Part shown: one piece after another, positions 50,727-60,539 of the stretch
How the letters are laid out: every line of letters starts with the position of its first letter
Numbering within the stretch: the stretch's first letter is position 1
NCBI RefSeq assembly: GCF_018918185.1
Contig: NZ_JAHLPZ010000001.1
Location: 558,001-622,000 of the forward strand
Length of the DNA: 64,000 nucleotides
Source: Eubacterium sp. MSJ-21
Lineage (GTDB): Bacteria; Bacillota; Clostridia; Lachnospirales; Lachnospiraceae
Direction of reading: 5' to 3'
Translations under genes and position numbers: made by a program
The notes under the pieces: model-generated
What the model was told of the DNA's origin: nothing
Database searches by the model: none
Seen by the model: only the letters and a program-made list of their open reading frames with translations

Positions 50727-52309
50727 GACTACTGACATGTCATATTGAAAACTTTGGAAAATTGTCAGATTTTTCGTATGATTTTGCAGATGGATATAAT
50801 GCCATTGTGCTTCCGAACGGTGCAGGGAAAAGCACGTTTGCGGCATATATCCGTGTGATGTTCTATGGTTTTTCAGGAGAGACAAAGCGGACAGAAACCG
50901 AGAAGGAGCGGAAGCGTTATCAGCCGTGGCAGGGTGGCACCTATGGCGGACAGATTACATTTACGGTGGACGGAAAATATTATCTGTTGTCGCGTGTCTT
51001 CGGGAAGACGGCAAAGGGTGATTCCTTCCGGTTACAGGATGCGGATACCTTGCTTGACAGTACGGATTACACGGAACAGGTCGGGCAGGAGTTGCTTGGA
51101 ATCGATGCGGAGTCCTTTCTGCGGACCATCTATATCGGTCAGACAGAGTGTGCGGCGTTTACGGCGACAGATGGTGTGAGTGCGAAGCTTGGCAATCAGA
51201 TGGTTGAGACTGAGGATATGACAAGCTATGATGTGGCAAATAAAAAGCTTTCCGATGCGATCAACCAGCTATCCGATAAGCGGAGCACCGGAAAGCTTGC
51301 GAAGCTTGAACGGGAAGCACATGTGCTTGCGCAGGAGATACAGGCAAAAAAGGCGGTGCAGGAAGAACTAGACTCGGTTTCAAACCGGTTAACAGCGATC
51401 AAAGCGCATTGGAATGCTTGCGTCGCAGGGAAACTGTCGGCGGAAAACAATGAGGAAGAAACTACGAATATATCCGGTCAGGAACGGTTTGATACCATTC
51501 AGCAAAGACGGTTTGAAAAGAATTTACAGCGCAAATATAAAGGTATCACAGGTGTTATCTTAGGACTACTTGTGATCGTGTATGCACTGCTTGCCGCAGG
51601 CAAAGGGTATCGCATGTTGATCCTCATCTGTGGTGGATTCAGTGTAGCTGCAGGTGCTTTTATGCTGCTTGGCTATGCGATAAGCAGGAGAAAACAACGG
51701 CCGGAGGCAAAGCCGGAACTGCCAAAGCCACTTTCGGAGGAACAGCAACAACAGCGGGCATCAGAGATGGAAACGCTGTCGAGGCAGATCTTGCAATACA
51801 GCCGGAGACTTGATGAGTTGGAGAGCGAGTTTGACACACTGACGGAAAAGGAAAGAAAATTGCAATCTCTTAATGAAGAATTGATTACGCTTCGGGAAAA
51901 ATGTGATATAATACAAAAGACTAAGGCTTTTTTGACGCAGGCAAAGGAAAATTACGGTGCACGCTATCAGGCGCCGGTTATGGATGCATTCCGGAGGTAT
52001 TATCGGATGTTAGCAGGCGATGACGGAACAGCGTATGGACTTACGGCGACGTTCGAGATGGAGAGGCAGGAGCAGGGAATGTACCGGGACATGGGATATT
52101 TCAGTCGGGGATATCAGGATATGACCGGTTTGTGTATGCGTCTTGCATTCGCGGATGCCATGTTCCGGGAGGAAAAGCCGTTTCTGATTCTGGATGATCC
52201 GTTTGTGAATCTCGATGAGGAAAAAATAGAGCATGGAAAAACATTTATAAGAGAAATCGCAAAGGAATATCAGGTGATTTATTTCACCTGTCACGAAAGC
52301 CGCGCGTGA
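50723..52309 (+). CDS. SMC/Rad50-like AAA ATPase with two membrane helices (YhaN-like, short)
   Basis: 528 residues, much shorter than YhaN or SbcC (about 900-1000). N-terminal Walker A half: LLTCHIENFGKL...GYNAIVLPNGAGKSTFAAYIRVMFYGF. The C-terminal half carries the signature-like DMTGLCMRLAFADAM and Walker B FLILDDPFVNLDEEKI. Between them lie a short coiled coil, two hydrophobic helices (~275-320: VILGLLVIVYALLAAG, MLILICGGFSVAAGAFMLLGYA) and a second coil. Its phosphoesterase partner overlaps upstream. A membrane-tethered nuclease-ATPase pair is the likely reading. Confidence 0.88.
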   Translation: MRLLTCHIENFGKLSDFSYDFADGYNAIVLPNGAGKSTFAAYIRVMFYGFSGETKRTETEKERKRYQPWQGGTYGGQITFTVDGKYYLLSRVFGKTAKGDSFRLQDADTLLDSTDYTEQVGQELLGIDAESFLRTIYIGQTECAAFTATDGVSAKLGNQMVETEDMTSYDVANKKLSDAINQLSDKRSTGKLAKLEREAHVLAQEIQAKKAVQEELDSVSNRLTAIKAHWNACVAGKLSAENNEEETTNISGQERFDTIQQRRFEKNLQRKYKGITGVILGLLVIVYALLAAGKGYRMLILICGGFSVAAGAFMLLGYAISRRKQRPEAKPELPKPLSEEQQQQRASEMETLSRQILQYSRRLDELESEFDTLTEKERKLQSLNEELITLREKCDIIQKTKAFLTQAKENYGARYQAPVMDAFRRYYRMLAGDDGTAYGLTATFEMERQEQGMYRDMGYFSRGYQDMTGLCMRLAFADAMFREEKPFLILDDPFVNLDEEKIEHGKTFIREIAKEYQVIYFTCHESRA

Positions 52310-52324
52310 TAAAGAGGTATACTA

Positions 52325-53065
52325 ATGTACACATATACTAAAAAAGTTCTTTTTTCAGATGTCGATGCAACAAGAAGAATGTCGTTTGGGAGTCTGATGG
52401 ATGCCATGCAGGATTGTGTCAACATCAATTCCGAGTCGGTAGGCAGAGGCATTGACTATATGCTTGAGCATAAGCGGACCTGGTTCGCTATCGGCTGGAA
52501 TATTGAGATCCACCGTATTCCGAAGATGTTTGAGGAGATAAGCGTGAAGACGTGGGCGTATGAATTTGCAACGTCAATCGGCTATCGTAATGTCATTGTG
52601 ACGGATGAGAACGGCGAGGATATTGTCTGTGCAGATTCGATGTGGACCCTTATGGATATGGAGACGAAGCATCCGGTTCGGATTGAAGAAGAGGATGCAA
52701 AGGGATATGAGATCAGACCGAGGTATCCGATGGAAAGATGCGGCAGAAAGATCCGTCTGCCGAAGGAATTCGAGGTCGTTGACACAGTGGTTGTGCCGAA
52801 AGCCGATATCGATTACAACGGACATATGAGTAACGCAAAATATATCCTGCTTGCCAATGAATATCTCGAGGATATCACGCGTGTCAGCCGGATCCGCGTG
52901 GAATATAAGAGTCAGGCGCGGTACAGGGAGACGCTTGTGATCGAGCGTGCACAGTTGGAGAATAAAACAGACGGCGGGACGGAAACACATGTGATCGTCA
53001 AGATGAGCGGCAAAGAGGCGGGCGATGTCAAAGCCGTTGTTGATTACAGCATAAAAGATGCTTAA
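52325..53065 (+). CDS. Acyl-ACP thioesterase
   Basis: 246 residues with two hotdog domains. The first has FSDVDATRRMSFGSLMDAMQD and TWFAIGWNIEIHRIPKMFE; the second has catalytic-site residues DIDYNGHMSNAKYILLANEYL (Asn-His pair). It releases fatty acids or short acyl groups from acyl carrier protein, in the plant FatA/FatB-type bacterial family. AAAGAGG (52311-52317) precedes ATG 52325. Chain-length preference cannot be read from the sequence. Confidence 0.9.
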   Translation: MYTYTKKVLFSDVDATRRMSFGSLMDAMQDCVNINSESVGRGIDYMLEHKRTWFAIGWNIEIHRIPKMFEEISVKTWAYEFATSIGYRNVIVTDENGEDIVCADSMWTLMDMETKHPVRIEEEDAKGYEIRPRYPMERCGRKIRLPKEFEVVDTVVVPKADIDYNGHMSNAKYILLANEYLEDITRVSRIRVEYKSQARYRETLVIERAQLENKTDGGTETHVIVKMSGKEAGDVKAVVDYSIKDA

Positions 53066-53106
53066 AATACCATTTCGTAAATAAAATAATACAGGAAAAA
53101 CAGTAT

Positions 53107-53544
53107 ATGGAATTAGCAAAAAAAGAGATACAGAATCTAATCCAGATTGCAGCAGATGCGCGTAAATCTGCATACGCACCATATTCGCGGTTTGCAGTCG
53201 GAGCGGCATTGCTTGGGGCAGATATGAAGATATACACCGGATGCAATATTGAGAACGCAGCATTTACACCGGGAAACTGTGCAGAGCGGACAGCTGTGTT
53301 TAAGGCTGTGAGTGAAGGCTGCAGGGAATTTACGGCAATTGCGATCGTAGGCGGGAAACTTGACGAAGATGCGCTTGTGAAGACCGGATACACTGCACCG
53401 TGCGGTGTGTGCAGACAGGTGCTGCGGGAGTTCGTTAATCCATCCGCATTTGCCGTGATTTTAGCACGCACAATAGAGGAGTATAAGGTATATACATTGG
53501 AAGAGCTACTTCCGGAAAGCTTTGGACCGGAGAATTTGAAATAG
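53107..53544 (+). CDS. cdd: Cytidine deaminase
   Basis: 145 residues, the small tetrameric form. Zinc ligands and catalytic Glu: GCNIENAAFTPGNCAERTA (C-A-E) and APCGVCRQVL (P-C-x-x-C). It deaminates cytidine and deoxycytidine to uridine for pyrimidine salvage. A stronger N-terminal motif set (ARKSAYAPYSRFAVGAAL) fits exactly. AGGAAAAA (53091-53098) precedes ATG 53107. A M16C peptidase gene follows after 19 bp. Confidence 0.96.
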   Translation: MELAKKEIQNLIQIAADARKSAYAPYSRFAVGAALLGADMKIYTGCNIENAAFTPGNCAERTAVFKAVSEGCREFTAIAIVGGKLDEDALVKTGYTAPCGVCRQVLREFVNPSAFAVILARTIEEYKVYTLEELLPESFGPENLK

Positions 53545-53563
53545 ATGATGGAGGATGAATCGT

Positions 53564-56482
53564 TTGAGTAAATTAGAGAATCTGACCGCATATACGGTAG
53601 TGGAAAAGAAGAAATTGAAGGAAGTTAACGGATACGGATATATCTTGTCCCACAATAAGACAAAGGCACGGGTGGCTGTGATTGAGAATGATGATACGAA
53701 CAAAGTATTTACGATCGGGTTTCGAACACCGCCAGCCGACGATACCGGTGTGCCGCATATCACGGAGCATTCGGTTCTTTGCGGTTCCAGAAAATTTCCG
53801 GTCAAGGATCCGTTCGTGGAGCTTTGCAAAGGAAGTCTGAATACATTCTTAAATGCAATGACTTATTCGGACAAGACAGTATATCCGCTTGCAAGTCTGA
53901 ATGAGAAGGATTTTCATAATCTGATGCATGTCTATATGGATGCCGTTTTTTATCCGGATATGTATGAGAAGAAGGAGATCATGATGCAGGAGGGCTGGCA
54001 TTATGAGATTGACGAGGAGACCGGGGAACTCACGTATAACGGTGTTGTATTTAACGAGATGAAGGGCGTGTATTCTTCTCCGGAACAGCAGCTTTACCGA
54101 ATTATTGAGAAGTCGCTGCTTCCACATACAGCATATGGCTTTGAATCCGGCGGAGATCCGGAGGCAATCCCGAATCTGACACAGGAGGATTTTATTGCGT
54201 TTCATAAGCGGTATTATCATCCGAGCAACAGTTATATCTATTTGTATGGAGATATGGATGCCGCAGAGGAGCTTACATTTATTGATGAGGAATATTTACA
54301 GAATTTTGATTATGCAGAGATTGATTCAGCTCTGACAGACGAGCCGGCATTTGAAAAACCGGTAACGGAACGGGCATATTACTCAATTTCTGAAAACGAA
54401 TCCGAGCAGGATAACACATATCTGGCATACAATATGGTCATCGGTACAAGTGCGGATAAGAAATTATGTGCAGCATTCGCAATTCTTGAATATGCCTTGC
54501 TGTCGGCACCGGGCGCACCGCTCAAAAAGGCATTGATTGATGCAGGACTTGGCAAGGATATTCTGTCATCCTTTGATGACGGTATCAAACAGCCGAACTT
54601 CTCAATCATTGCAAAGAATGCGAATGCAGAGGATTTAGAACGATTTATACAGGTGCTTGAGGATACGCTTGCTTCCATTGTGGAGCAGGGTATGGATAAG
54701 AAATCGCTGCTTGCGGCAATCAATTATTTTGAGTTTAAGCATAAGGAAGGGAACTTCGGACGATTCCCGAAGGGCCTGATGCTTGGATTAAATGCATTTT
54801 CTACATGGCTTTATGATGATGCGGCAGCGCTTGATCTGTTCAGCCTGAACGATGTGTATGATGCGTTGAAGCAGGATGTGGAGACCGGATATTTTGAAGC
54901 TCTGATCAGACAGTATATTTTACAGAATACGCACAAGTCATATTGTCTGCTGATGCCAAAGAAGGGCCTTAATAATGAGATTGCAGAGCGTGAGAAGGCA
55001 CGGCTTGCGGCATATAAGGAGACGCTTTCTGCGGCGGATATCGAGGAGATCCGCGCGAACATGATGCATCTGAAGGAGTACCAGAGTTCCGGTGATGCGG
55101 AGGAAGACTTGAAGAAGATTCCGATGCTTGCAATCGATGATATCGAGAAACATGCCAAGAAAATAAATAACCGCATTCTGGAGATTGAACATGTCAAGGT
55201 ACTAAGCCATGATATTTTTACAAACGGAATCACGTATCTCAGCCTAAACTTCTGTATGGATGATATCGACTATGATAAGTTTCCGGTAATTGCACTTTTG
55301 ACGGAAATTTTTAAGTATGTGGATACGGAGCATTTCAGTTACAGTGAGTTATCGAACGAGATCGATCTGTATACCGGTGGCATTGGATTCAGTACAACGG
55401 TCACCAATAAGAAAGAATATGGCGGTTATGTGACACATTTTGTCGTCAGTGCAAAGATGTTGGATGCACAGCTCGATAAGGCAATGGAATTAGTTGAGGA
55501 GATTTTGTTCACCTCGAAGCTTTCTGATAAGAAGCGATTGAAGGAGATTATTGCGGAGACGCGTGCGGCAATGAAAGACGATCTGCTTGCGAACGGACAT
55601 ACAACAGCGGCGGGACGCGCAACGGCATATATTTCTAAAATAGGTGTTGTGAAAGAACTGACAGAGGGTGTGGATTATTATATGTATCTGTCAGATCTGG
55701 ATGATCATTTCGAAGAACGCTATGAGGGTCTGGCTGCTGATCTGCAGGAGGTACTTGGACAGCTTCTGCGCAGAGATTCCCTGCTCGTGAACTTTACTTC
55801 CGATAAGAAGCCGGAGGATACACTGACTGAGAGTCTGACGGGATTTTCCTGCAAGCTTTCGACAAGACTGGCGTTTGAGAATGTGAAGGAAATTCCGGTA
55901 GTAAAAAAGAACGAGGGCTTCAAGACGGCAAGTCAGGTACAGTATGTAGCAACGGCCGGTAATTTCTGTGAACGTGGCTATGAGTATACAGGCGCTTTGA
56001 ATGTATTGCAGTGTATCTTCTCATATGATTATCTGTGGATCAATGTGCGTGTGAAGGGTGGTGCTTACGGCTGTATGTGCAGCTTCAATCGGAGTGGAAA
56101 CGCGTATTTAACTTCATACCGTGATCCGAATTTATTAGAGACGTATGAAATCTATAAGAAAGCACCGGACTATGTGAGAAGCTTTGACGCAGACGAACGA
56201 GACATGACGAAATATATTATCGGAGCAATCAGTAAAATGGATGCACCGCTTACACCATCCGCAGATGGCAATTTCAGTCTGATTTGTTATCTGATGGGAA
56301 TCGACGATGCGGATCTGCAGCGGACAAGAGATGAAGTGCTTGGCGCAACCCCGGAAGTAATCCGTGGACTTGCCGGATATGTGGAAGCGGCTGTCGATGG
56401 AGGTGTGATCTGTGCAATCGGCGATGAAGCGCGGATCGAAGCTGCGAAGGATGCATTTACAGAAGTAAAGAGCGTATTTTAG
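53564..56482 (+). CDS. M16C-family zinc peptidase (PreP/insulinase-like)
   Basis: 972 residues from TTG 53564: GGAGG (53550-53554) abuts ATG 53555 but is 9 bp from the TTG, which is therefore preferred. The inverted zinc motif H65-I-T-E68-H69 is in GVPHITEHSVLCGS, with the downstream Glu in NGVVFNEMKGVYSS; the C-terminal half carries the R/Y pair region (VRVKGGAYGCMCSFNRSG). M16C enzymes form a closed chamber that degrades peptides up to about 60-70 residues in the cytosol. Full length for PreP-type proteins. Confidence 0.93.
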   Translation: MSKLENLTAYTVVEKKKLKEVNGYGYILSHNKTKARVAVIENDDTNKVFTIGFRTPPADDTGVPHITEHSVLCGSRKFPVKDPFVELCKGSLNTFLNAMTYSDKTVYPLASLNEKDFHNLMHVYMDAVFYPDMYEKKEIMMQEGWHYEIDEETGELTYNGVVFNEMKGVYSSPEQQLYRIIEKSLLPHTAYGFESGGDPEAIPNLTQEDFIAFHKRYYHPSNSYIYLYGDMDAAEELTFIDEEYLQNFDYAEIDSALTDEPAFEKPVTERAYYSISENESEQDNTYLAYNMVIGTSADKKLCAAFAILEYALLSAPGAPLKKALIDAGLGKDILSSFDDGIKQPNFSIIAKNANAEDLERFIQVLEDTLASIVEQGMDKKSLLAAINYFEFKHKEGNFGRFPKGLMLGLNAFSTWLYDDAAALDLFSLNDVYDALKQDVETGYFEALIRQYILQNTHKSYCLLMPKKGLNNEIAEREKARLAAYKETLSAADIEEIRANMMHLKEYQSSGDAEEDLKKIPMLAIDDIEKHAKKINNRILEIEHVKVLSHDIFTNGITYLSLNFCMDDIDYDKFPVIALLTEIFKYVDTEHFSYSELSNEIDLYTGGIGFSTTVTNKKEYGGYVTHFVVSAKMLDAQLDKAMELVEEILFTSKLSDKKRLKEIIAETRAAMKDDLLANGHTTAAGRATAYISKIGVVKELTEGVDYYMYLSDLDDHFEERYEGLAADLQEVLGQLLRRDSLLVNFTSDKKPEDTLTESLTGFSCKLSTRLAFENVKEIPVVKKNEGFKTASQVQYVATAGNFCERGYEYTGALNVLQCIFSYDYLWINVRVKGGAYGCMCSFNRSGNAYLTSYRDPNLLETYEIYKKAPDYVRSFDADERDMTKYIIGAISKMDAPLTPSADGNFSLICYLMGIDDADLQRTRDEVLGATPEVIRGLAGYVEAAVDGGVICAIGDEARIEAAKDAFTEVKSVF

Positions 56483-56505
56483 GTAGAACATACAGGGAGA
56501 GACAT

Positions 56506-57414
56506 ATGGATAACTTATCGACATACAAATCCGGTTTTGTTGCAATCATCGGACGTCCGAATGTGGGAAAGTCCACATTGATGAATCATCTGATCGGACA
56601 GAAGATTGCGATTACAAGCAGCAAAGCGCAGACGACAAGAAACCGGATCCAGACAGTATATACGGATGATGAAGGACAGATTGTGTTCCTGGATACACCG
56701 GGTATCAACAAGGCGAAAAATAAGCTTGGCGAGTATATGATGAATGTTGCGTACTCCACATTGAATGAGGTGGATATCGTCATGTGGATCGTGGAGCCGA
56801 CGACATTTATCGGCGCGGGCGAGCGTCATATCATTGATGTGCTAAGTAAGGTAAATACGCCGGTGGTGCTTGTTATCAACAAGACGGATACCGTGGATAA
56901 ACAGGCTGTTGCAGATGCTATAAACACATACAAAGAGGTACATGATTTTGATGCGATTGTTCCTGTTTCTGCACTGCGTGGACACAATCAGGCGGAGCTG
57001 ATTAAGACGTTAAAGCGGCTGCTTCCGTTTGGACCACAGTTTTACGATGAGGATACGATTACCGATCAGCCGGAACGCCAGATTGTGGCGGAGATGATCC
57101 GTGAACAGGCACTTCGCCAGTTAGACAAGGAGATTCCGCATGGTATCGCCGTTGTGATTGACCGGATGAAGGAACGTCCGGATGGCAGTTGCATGGATAT
57201 TGAGGCAACAATTATCTGTGAGCGGGATTCCCACAAGGGGATTATTATCGGAAAGCAGGGTGCAATGCTTAAGAAGATTGGTACGAAAGCACGTATCAGC
57301 ATGGAAAATCTGCTGGACATGAAAGTAAATTTAAAGCTATGGGTAAAGGTAAAGAAGGACTGGAGAGACAGCGATACTTTACTTCGTAATTACGGTTATC
57401 GGGAGGAAAATTAA
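56506..57414 (+). CDS. era: GTPase Era (ribosome 30S maturation)
   Basis: 302 residues. G1 GRPNVGKS, G2 TTRNRIQ, G3 DTPGI, G4 NKTD, G5 SAL in the first 180 residues; the C-terminal KH domain has SHKGIIIGKQGAMLKKIGTKARISME, which binds the 3' end of 16S rRNA. Needed for 30S assembly. GGGAGAGA (56493-56500) precedes the start. The DUF1846 gene begins 1 bp after its stop. In many Firmicutes recO follows era; here DUF1846 and pot genes lie between. Confidence 0.97.
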   Translation: MDNLSTYKSGFVAIIGRPNVGKSTLMNHLIGQKIAITSSKAQTTRNRIQTVYTDDEGQIVFLDTPGINKAKNKLGEYMMNVAYSTLNEVDIVMWIVEPTTFIGAGERHIIDVLSKVNTPVVLVINKTDTVDKQAVADAINTYKEVHDFDAIVPVSALRGHNQAELIKTLKRLLPFGPQFYDEDTITDQPERQIVAEMIREQALRQLDKEIPHGIAVVIDRMKERPDGSCMDIEATIICERDSHKGIIIGKQGAMLKKIGTKARISMENLLDMKVNLKLWVKVKKDWRDSDTLLRNYGYREEN

Positions 57415-57415
57415 G

Positions 57416-58903
57416 ATGAAGATCGGTTTTGACAACCAAAAGTACTTAGAGATGCAGTCACAGCACATACGTGACCGGATCGCGCAGTTTGATAATAAAT
57501 TATATCTGGAGTTTGGAGGCAAGCTGTTTGATGACTATCATGCGTCACGTGTGCTTCCGGGATTTCAGCCGGATTCGAAGCTGCAGATGTTATTACAGTT
57601 AAAAGACCAGGCTGAAATCGTGATCGTAATCAGTGCAGAGGATATCGAGAATAACAAGGTGCGCGATGATTATGGAATTACATATGATATGGATGTGCTG
57701 CGTCTGATCGACGAATTCCAGGCAGTAGGACTGTATGTTGGCAGTGTGTGTTTGACAAAGTATGCCGGGCAGGCATCGGCAGAGCTTTTCCGCAAGAAGC
57801 TTGCAGAGCTTGGAATCAAGTCTTACCGTCACTATAAGATTGTTGGATACCCAAGTGATATTGCCCATATCGTGAGTGATGAGGGGTATGGAAAGAATGA
57901 ATATATCGAAACAGAGCGCCCGCTTGTTGTCATCACGGCACCGGGCCCGGGCAGTGGAAAGATGGCAACCTGCCTGTCTCAGCTTTACCATGAATATAAG
58001 CGTGGCGTGAAGGCCGGCTATGCGAAGTTTGAGACATTCCCGATCTGGAATCTGCCACTCAAGCATCCGGTCAACCTTGCTTATGAGGCAGCAACAGCGG
58101 ACTTAAACGATGTCAATATGATCGATCCGTTTCATCTGGAAGCATATGGTGAGACAACTGTTAATTACAACCGCGATATCGAGATATTCCCGGTTGTTGC
58201 GACAATGTTTGAACTGATCGCCGGAAGCAGCCCATATAAGTCTCCAACGGATATGGGTGTCAATATGGCTGGAAATTGTATCATTGACGATCAGGTATGC
58301 CGCGATGCATCGGCACAGGAGATCATCCGCCGGTATTATCGGTGCCTGTGTGACAGAAAGCGTTACGGACAGTCGAAGGATGACAAGAATAAATTAGAGC
58401 TTTTACTGCGTCAGGCGGGTGTCTCTATGGAGGACCGCCCGGTGGCAAAGAAAGCATTGGCGAGGGAAGAGGAGACCGGACATCCGGCGATGGCAATCGA
58501 GCTTGCAGACGGCACGATCGTAACCGGAAAGACCGGAGATCTGCTCGGTGCATCGGCAGCTGCGATCTTAAATGCGCTTAAAGTACTTGCTGGAATTCCG
58601 CATGAAGTACAGTTAGTATCCAAGGAAGCCATCGAGCCGATCCAGCGACTCAAAATCCAGTATCTTGGAAGTCACAATCCAAGGCTGCATACCGATGAGA
58701 TTCTGATCGCGCTTTCCACGACGGCGGCACAGGATGAAAAAGCAAAGCTTGCAATTGAGCAGCTCTCCAAACTGAAGAATTGTCAGGCGCATTCGACAGT
58801 ATTGCTTTCATCGGTGGATGAGCAGCTCCTGAAGAAAATAGGTGTCCAGCTTACGTGTTCTCCGAAGTATGAAGAGGAAGACAGAAAATATCACAGACGT
58901 TAA
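57416..58903 (+). CDS. DUF1846 family protein
   Basis: 495 residues, full length for DUF1846, a family conserved in Firmicutes and Actinobacteria with a known structure but no settled function. Signatures: RIAQFDNKLYLEFGGKLFDDYHASRVLPGFQPD at the start, the VVITAPGPGSGKMATCLSQLYHE loop, which resembles a nucleotide-binding P-loop, and NMIDPFHLEAYGETTVNYNRD. TCGGGAGGAAA (57401-57411) overlaps the era stop, so translation is coupled. A terminator follows. Confidence 0.93.
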   Translation: MKIGFDNQKYLEMQSQHIRDRIAQFDNKLYLEFGGKLFDDYHASRVLPGFQPDSKLQMLLQLKDQAEIVIVISAEDIENNKVRDDYGITYDMDVLRLIDEFQAVGLYVGSVCLTKYAGQASAELFRKKLAELGIKSYRHYKIVGYPSDIAHIVSDEGYGKNEYIETERPLVVITAPGPGSGKMATCLSQLYHEYKRGVKAGYAKFETFPIWNLPLKHPVNLAYEAATADLNDVNMIDPFHLEAYGETTVNYNRDIEIFPVVATMFELIAGSSPYKSPTDMGVNMAGNCIIDDQVCRDASAQEIIRRYYRCLCDRKRYGQSKDDKNKLELLLRQAGVSMEDRPVAKKALAREEETGHPAMAIELADGTIVTGKTGDLLGASAAAILNALKVLAGIPHEVQLVSKEAIEPIQRLKIQYLGSHNPRLHTDEILIALSTTAAQDEKAKLAIEQLSKLKNCQAHSTVLLSSVDEQLLKKIGVQLTCSPKYEEEDRKYHRR

Positions 58904-58937
58904 AAAAATTGATTGTAAATAGAATATGAATCTGATA

Positions 58938-58977
58938 AAATATGCTTGTTTTTGTAAGAAAAAACAGGCATATTTTT
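58938..58977 (+). terminator. Terminator after the DUF1846 gene
   Basis: AAATATGCTTGTTTTT pairs with AAAAAACAGGCATATTT, followed by TTT. Confidence 0.85.
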
Positions 58978-58982
58978 ATGCA

Positions 58983-59001
58983 TTTTCGTAGAGAATACGA
59001 A
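58983..59001 (+). other. Small hairpin in the pot operon leader
   Basis: TTTCGTA/TACGAAA forms a 7-bp stem about 75 bp upstream of potA. The rest of the leader (59002-59056) has no motif I can name. Confidence 0.45.
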
Positions 59002-59073
59002 AGAAAAATCTGGCCTTGCATCCGCCAATGCCATGGATAAGGATGTCAGGAACACAAGGAGGATGAGAGTTTA

Positions 59074-60522
59074 TTGGAAAACAACACTAGTTCAACAAAC
59101 ATTATTGAGCTAAAGCACATCACAAAAACATTTGAGGATGGGTTTGTCGCTGTAGAGGATTTTAACCTTACGGTAAAAAGGGGCGAATTCGTAACGTTTT
59201 TAGGGCCTTCGGGCTGTGGTAAAACCACAACACTCCGCATGATTGCGGGCTTTGAAATTCCTACAGAGGGAGAAATACTGCTAGATGGTAAAGAGATTGG
59301 AAATCTACCACCAAACAAACGCCCGATCAACACAGTATTTCAACGGTATGCATTGTTTCCACATTTAAACATTTTTGACAATATCGCCTTTGGATTAAAG
59401 CTTAAGAAGCTGCCGAAGGACGAGATTAAGCGGAAGGTAAAGAAAGTTCTGGAGATGGTAGACTTAGAAGGGTTTGAGACGCGGAAGGTAGCAACCTTGT
59501 CCGGTGGACAGCAGCAGCGAATCGCAATCGCGCGTGCATTGGTCAACGAGCCGGAAATCCTGCTTCTCGATGAGCCGCTCGGTGCGCTCGACTTAAAGAT
59601 GCGCAAGGAGATGCAGCTTGAACTGAAAAGTATGCATGAAAGACTTGGCATTACCTTTATCTATGTAACACACGACCAGGAGGAGGCACTTACGATGTCG
59701 GACAAGATCGTTGTCATGTCCGAAGGACGTATGCAGCAGATCGGAACTCCTGAGGATATATATAATGAGCCGAAAAATGCATTTGTTGCAGACTTTATCG
59801 GTGAGAGTAATATTTTTACGGGCATTATGACAGACAAGCTCAAGGTGCGTTTCTGCGGAGCGGAATTTACCTGTGTGGATGATGTCGAGCATGGACGGCT
59901 GGTGGAAGTTGTTGTGCGTCCGGAGGATGTGGAGATCACAACGCCTGAGAATGGTGCAATCACAGGAACGGTTACATCGGTTGTATTCAAGGGTGTCCAC
60001 TATGAGATCACAGTGGAATCCGGCAAGAACGAGATCGTGATCCAGTCGACGAAGACCGCAGCGGTTGGAAGCCAGGTTGGACTGAATGTGGAACCGGACG
60101 GTATCCATATCATGATTCCGGAACACACACTGAATAAGATCGAGAGTGATGTAGACAAGAATTATGAGCTTACAATCTTTGATGGAAAGATCCAGTGTGA
60201 TCTGACGAAGATCATTCCGGGTTCTAAGTTCAACGACGCGCATGAGCTTTTAGATGCACATGGTGACGTGATTGATTATGAGAAACTGAAGGTCGTGCTT
60301 GCAATCAAGCCACGGCATATTTCCATGAGCGATAATGAGGAAGAGGGTATCGTCTGCGGACATATCATCAACCTGATCTACAAGGGTGATCATTACAGCT
60401 ACGTGGTCCGTACGGATATGGATGAAGATTTCATCGTTAACGATGAATACCTGTGGAATATGGATGACTATGTAAGTCTGGTTATTCCGGAGGAGCATAT
60501 CCAGTTTTCCATCAAGAAATAG
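59074..60522 (+). CDS. potA: Spermidine/putrescine ABC transporter ATP-binding protein
   Basis: 482 residues from TTG 59074 (AAGGAGG at 59057-59063). Walker [10 protein letters not shown], signature [15 protein letters not shown], Walker [14 protein letters not shown]-loop VTHD, then a TOBE region ([22 protein letters not shown]). About 110 extra residues (from ~370) repeat a TOBE-like pattern ([30 protein letters not shown]), so the regulatory domain appears duplicated relative to the usual ~370-residue PotA. It drives polyamine uptake with PotB and PotC, encoded downstream. Confidence 0.92.
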   Translation: MENNTSSTNIIELKHITKTFEDGFVAVEDFNLTVKRGEFVTFLGPSGCGKTTTLRMIAGFEIPTEGEILLDGKEIGNLPPNKRPINTVFQRYALFPHLNIFDNIAFGLKLKKLPKDEIKRKVKKVLEMVDLEGFETRKVATLSGGQQQRIAIARALVNEPEILLLDEPLGALDLKMRKEMQLELKSMHERLGITFIYVTHDQEEALTMSDKIVVMSEGRMQQIGTPEDIYNEPKNAFVADFIGESNIFTGIMTDKLKVRFCGAEFTCVDDVEHGRLVEVVVRPEDVEITTPENGAITGTVTSVVFKGVHYEITVESGKNEIVIQSTKTAAVGSQVGLNVEPDGIHIMIPEHTLNKIESDVDKNYELTIFDGKIQCDLTKIIPGSKFNDAHELLDAHGDVIDYEKLKVVLAIKPRHISMSDNEEEGIVCGHIINLIYKGDHYSYVVRTDMDEDFIVNDEYLWNMDDYVSLVIPEEHIQFSIKK

Positions 60523-60539
60523 AAAAGGAGTGATATTGT

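Noticed and set aside
59002-59056. pot operon leader considered as a riboswitch
   Set aside because: Only a short stem and partial CATCC/GGATG complementarity; no known aptamer core.
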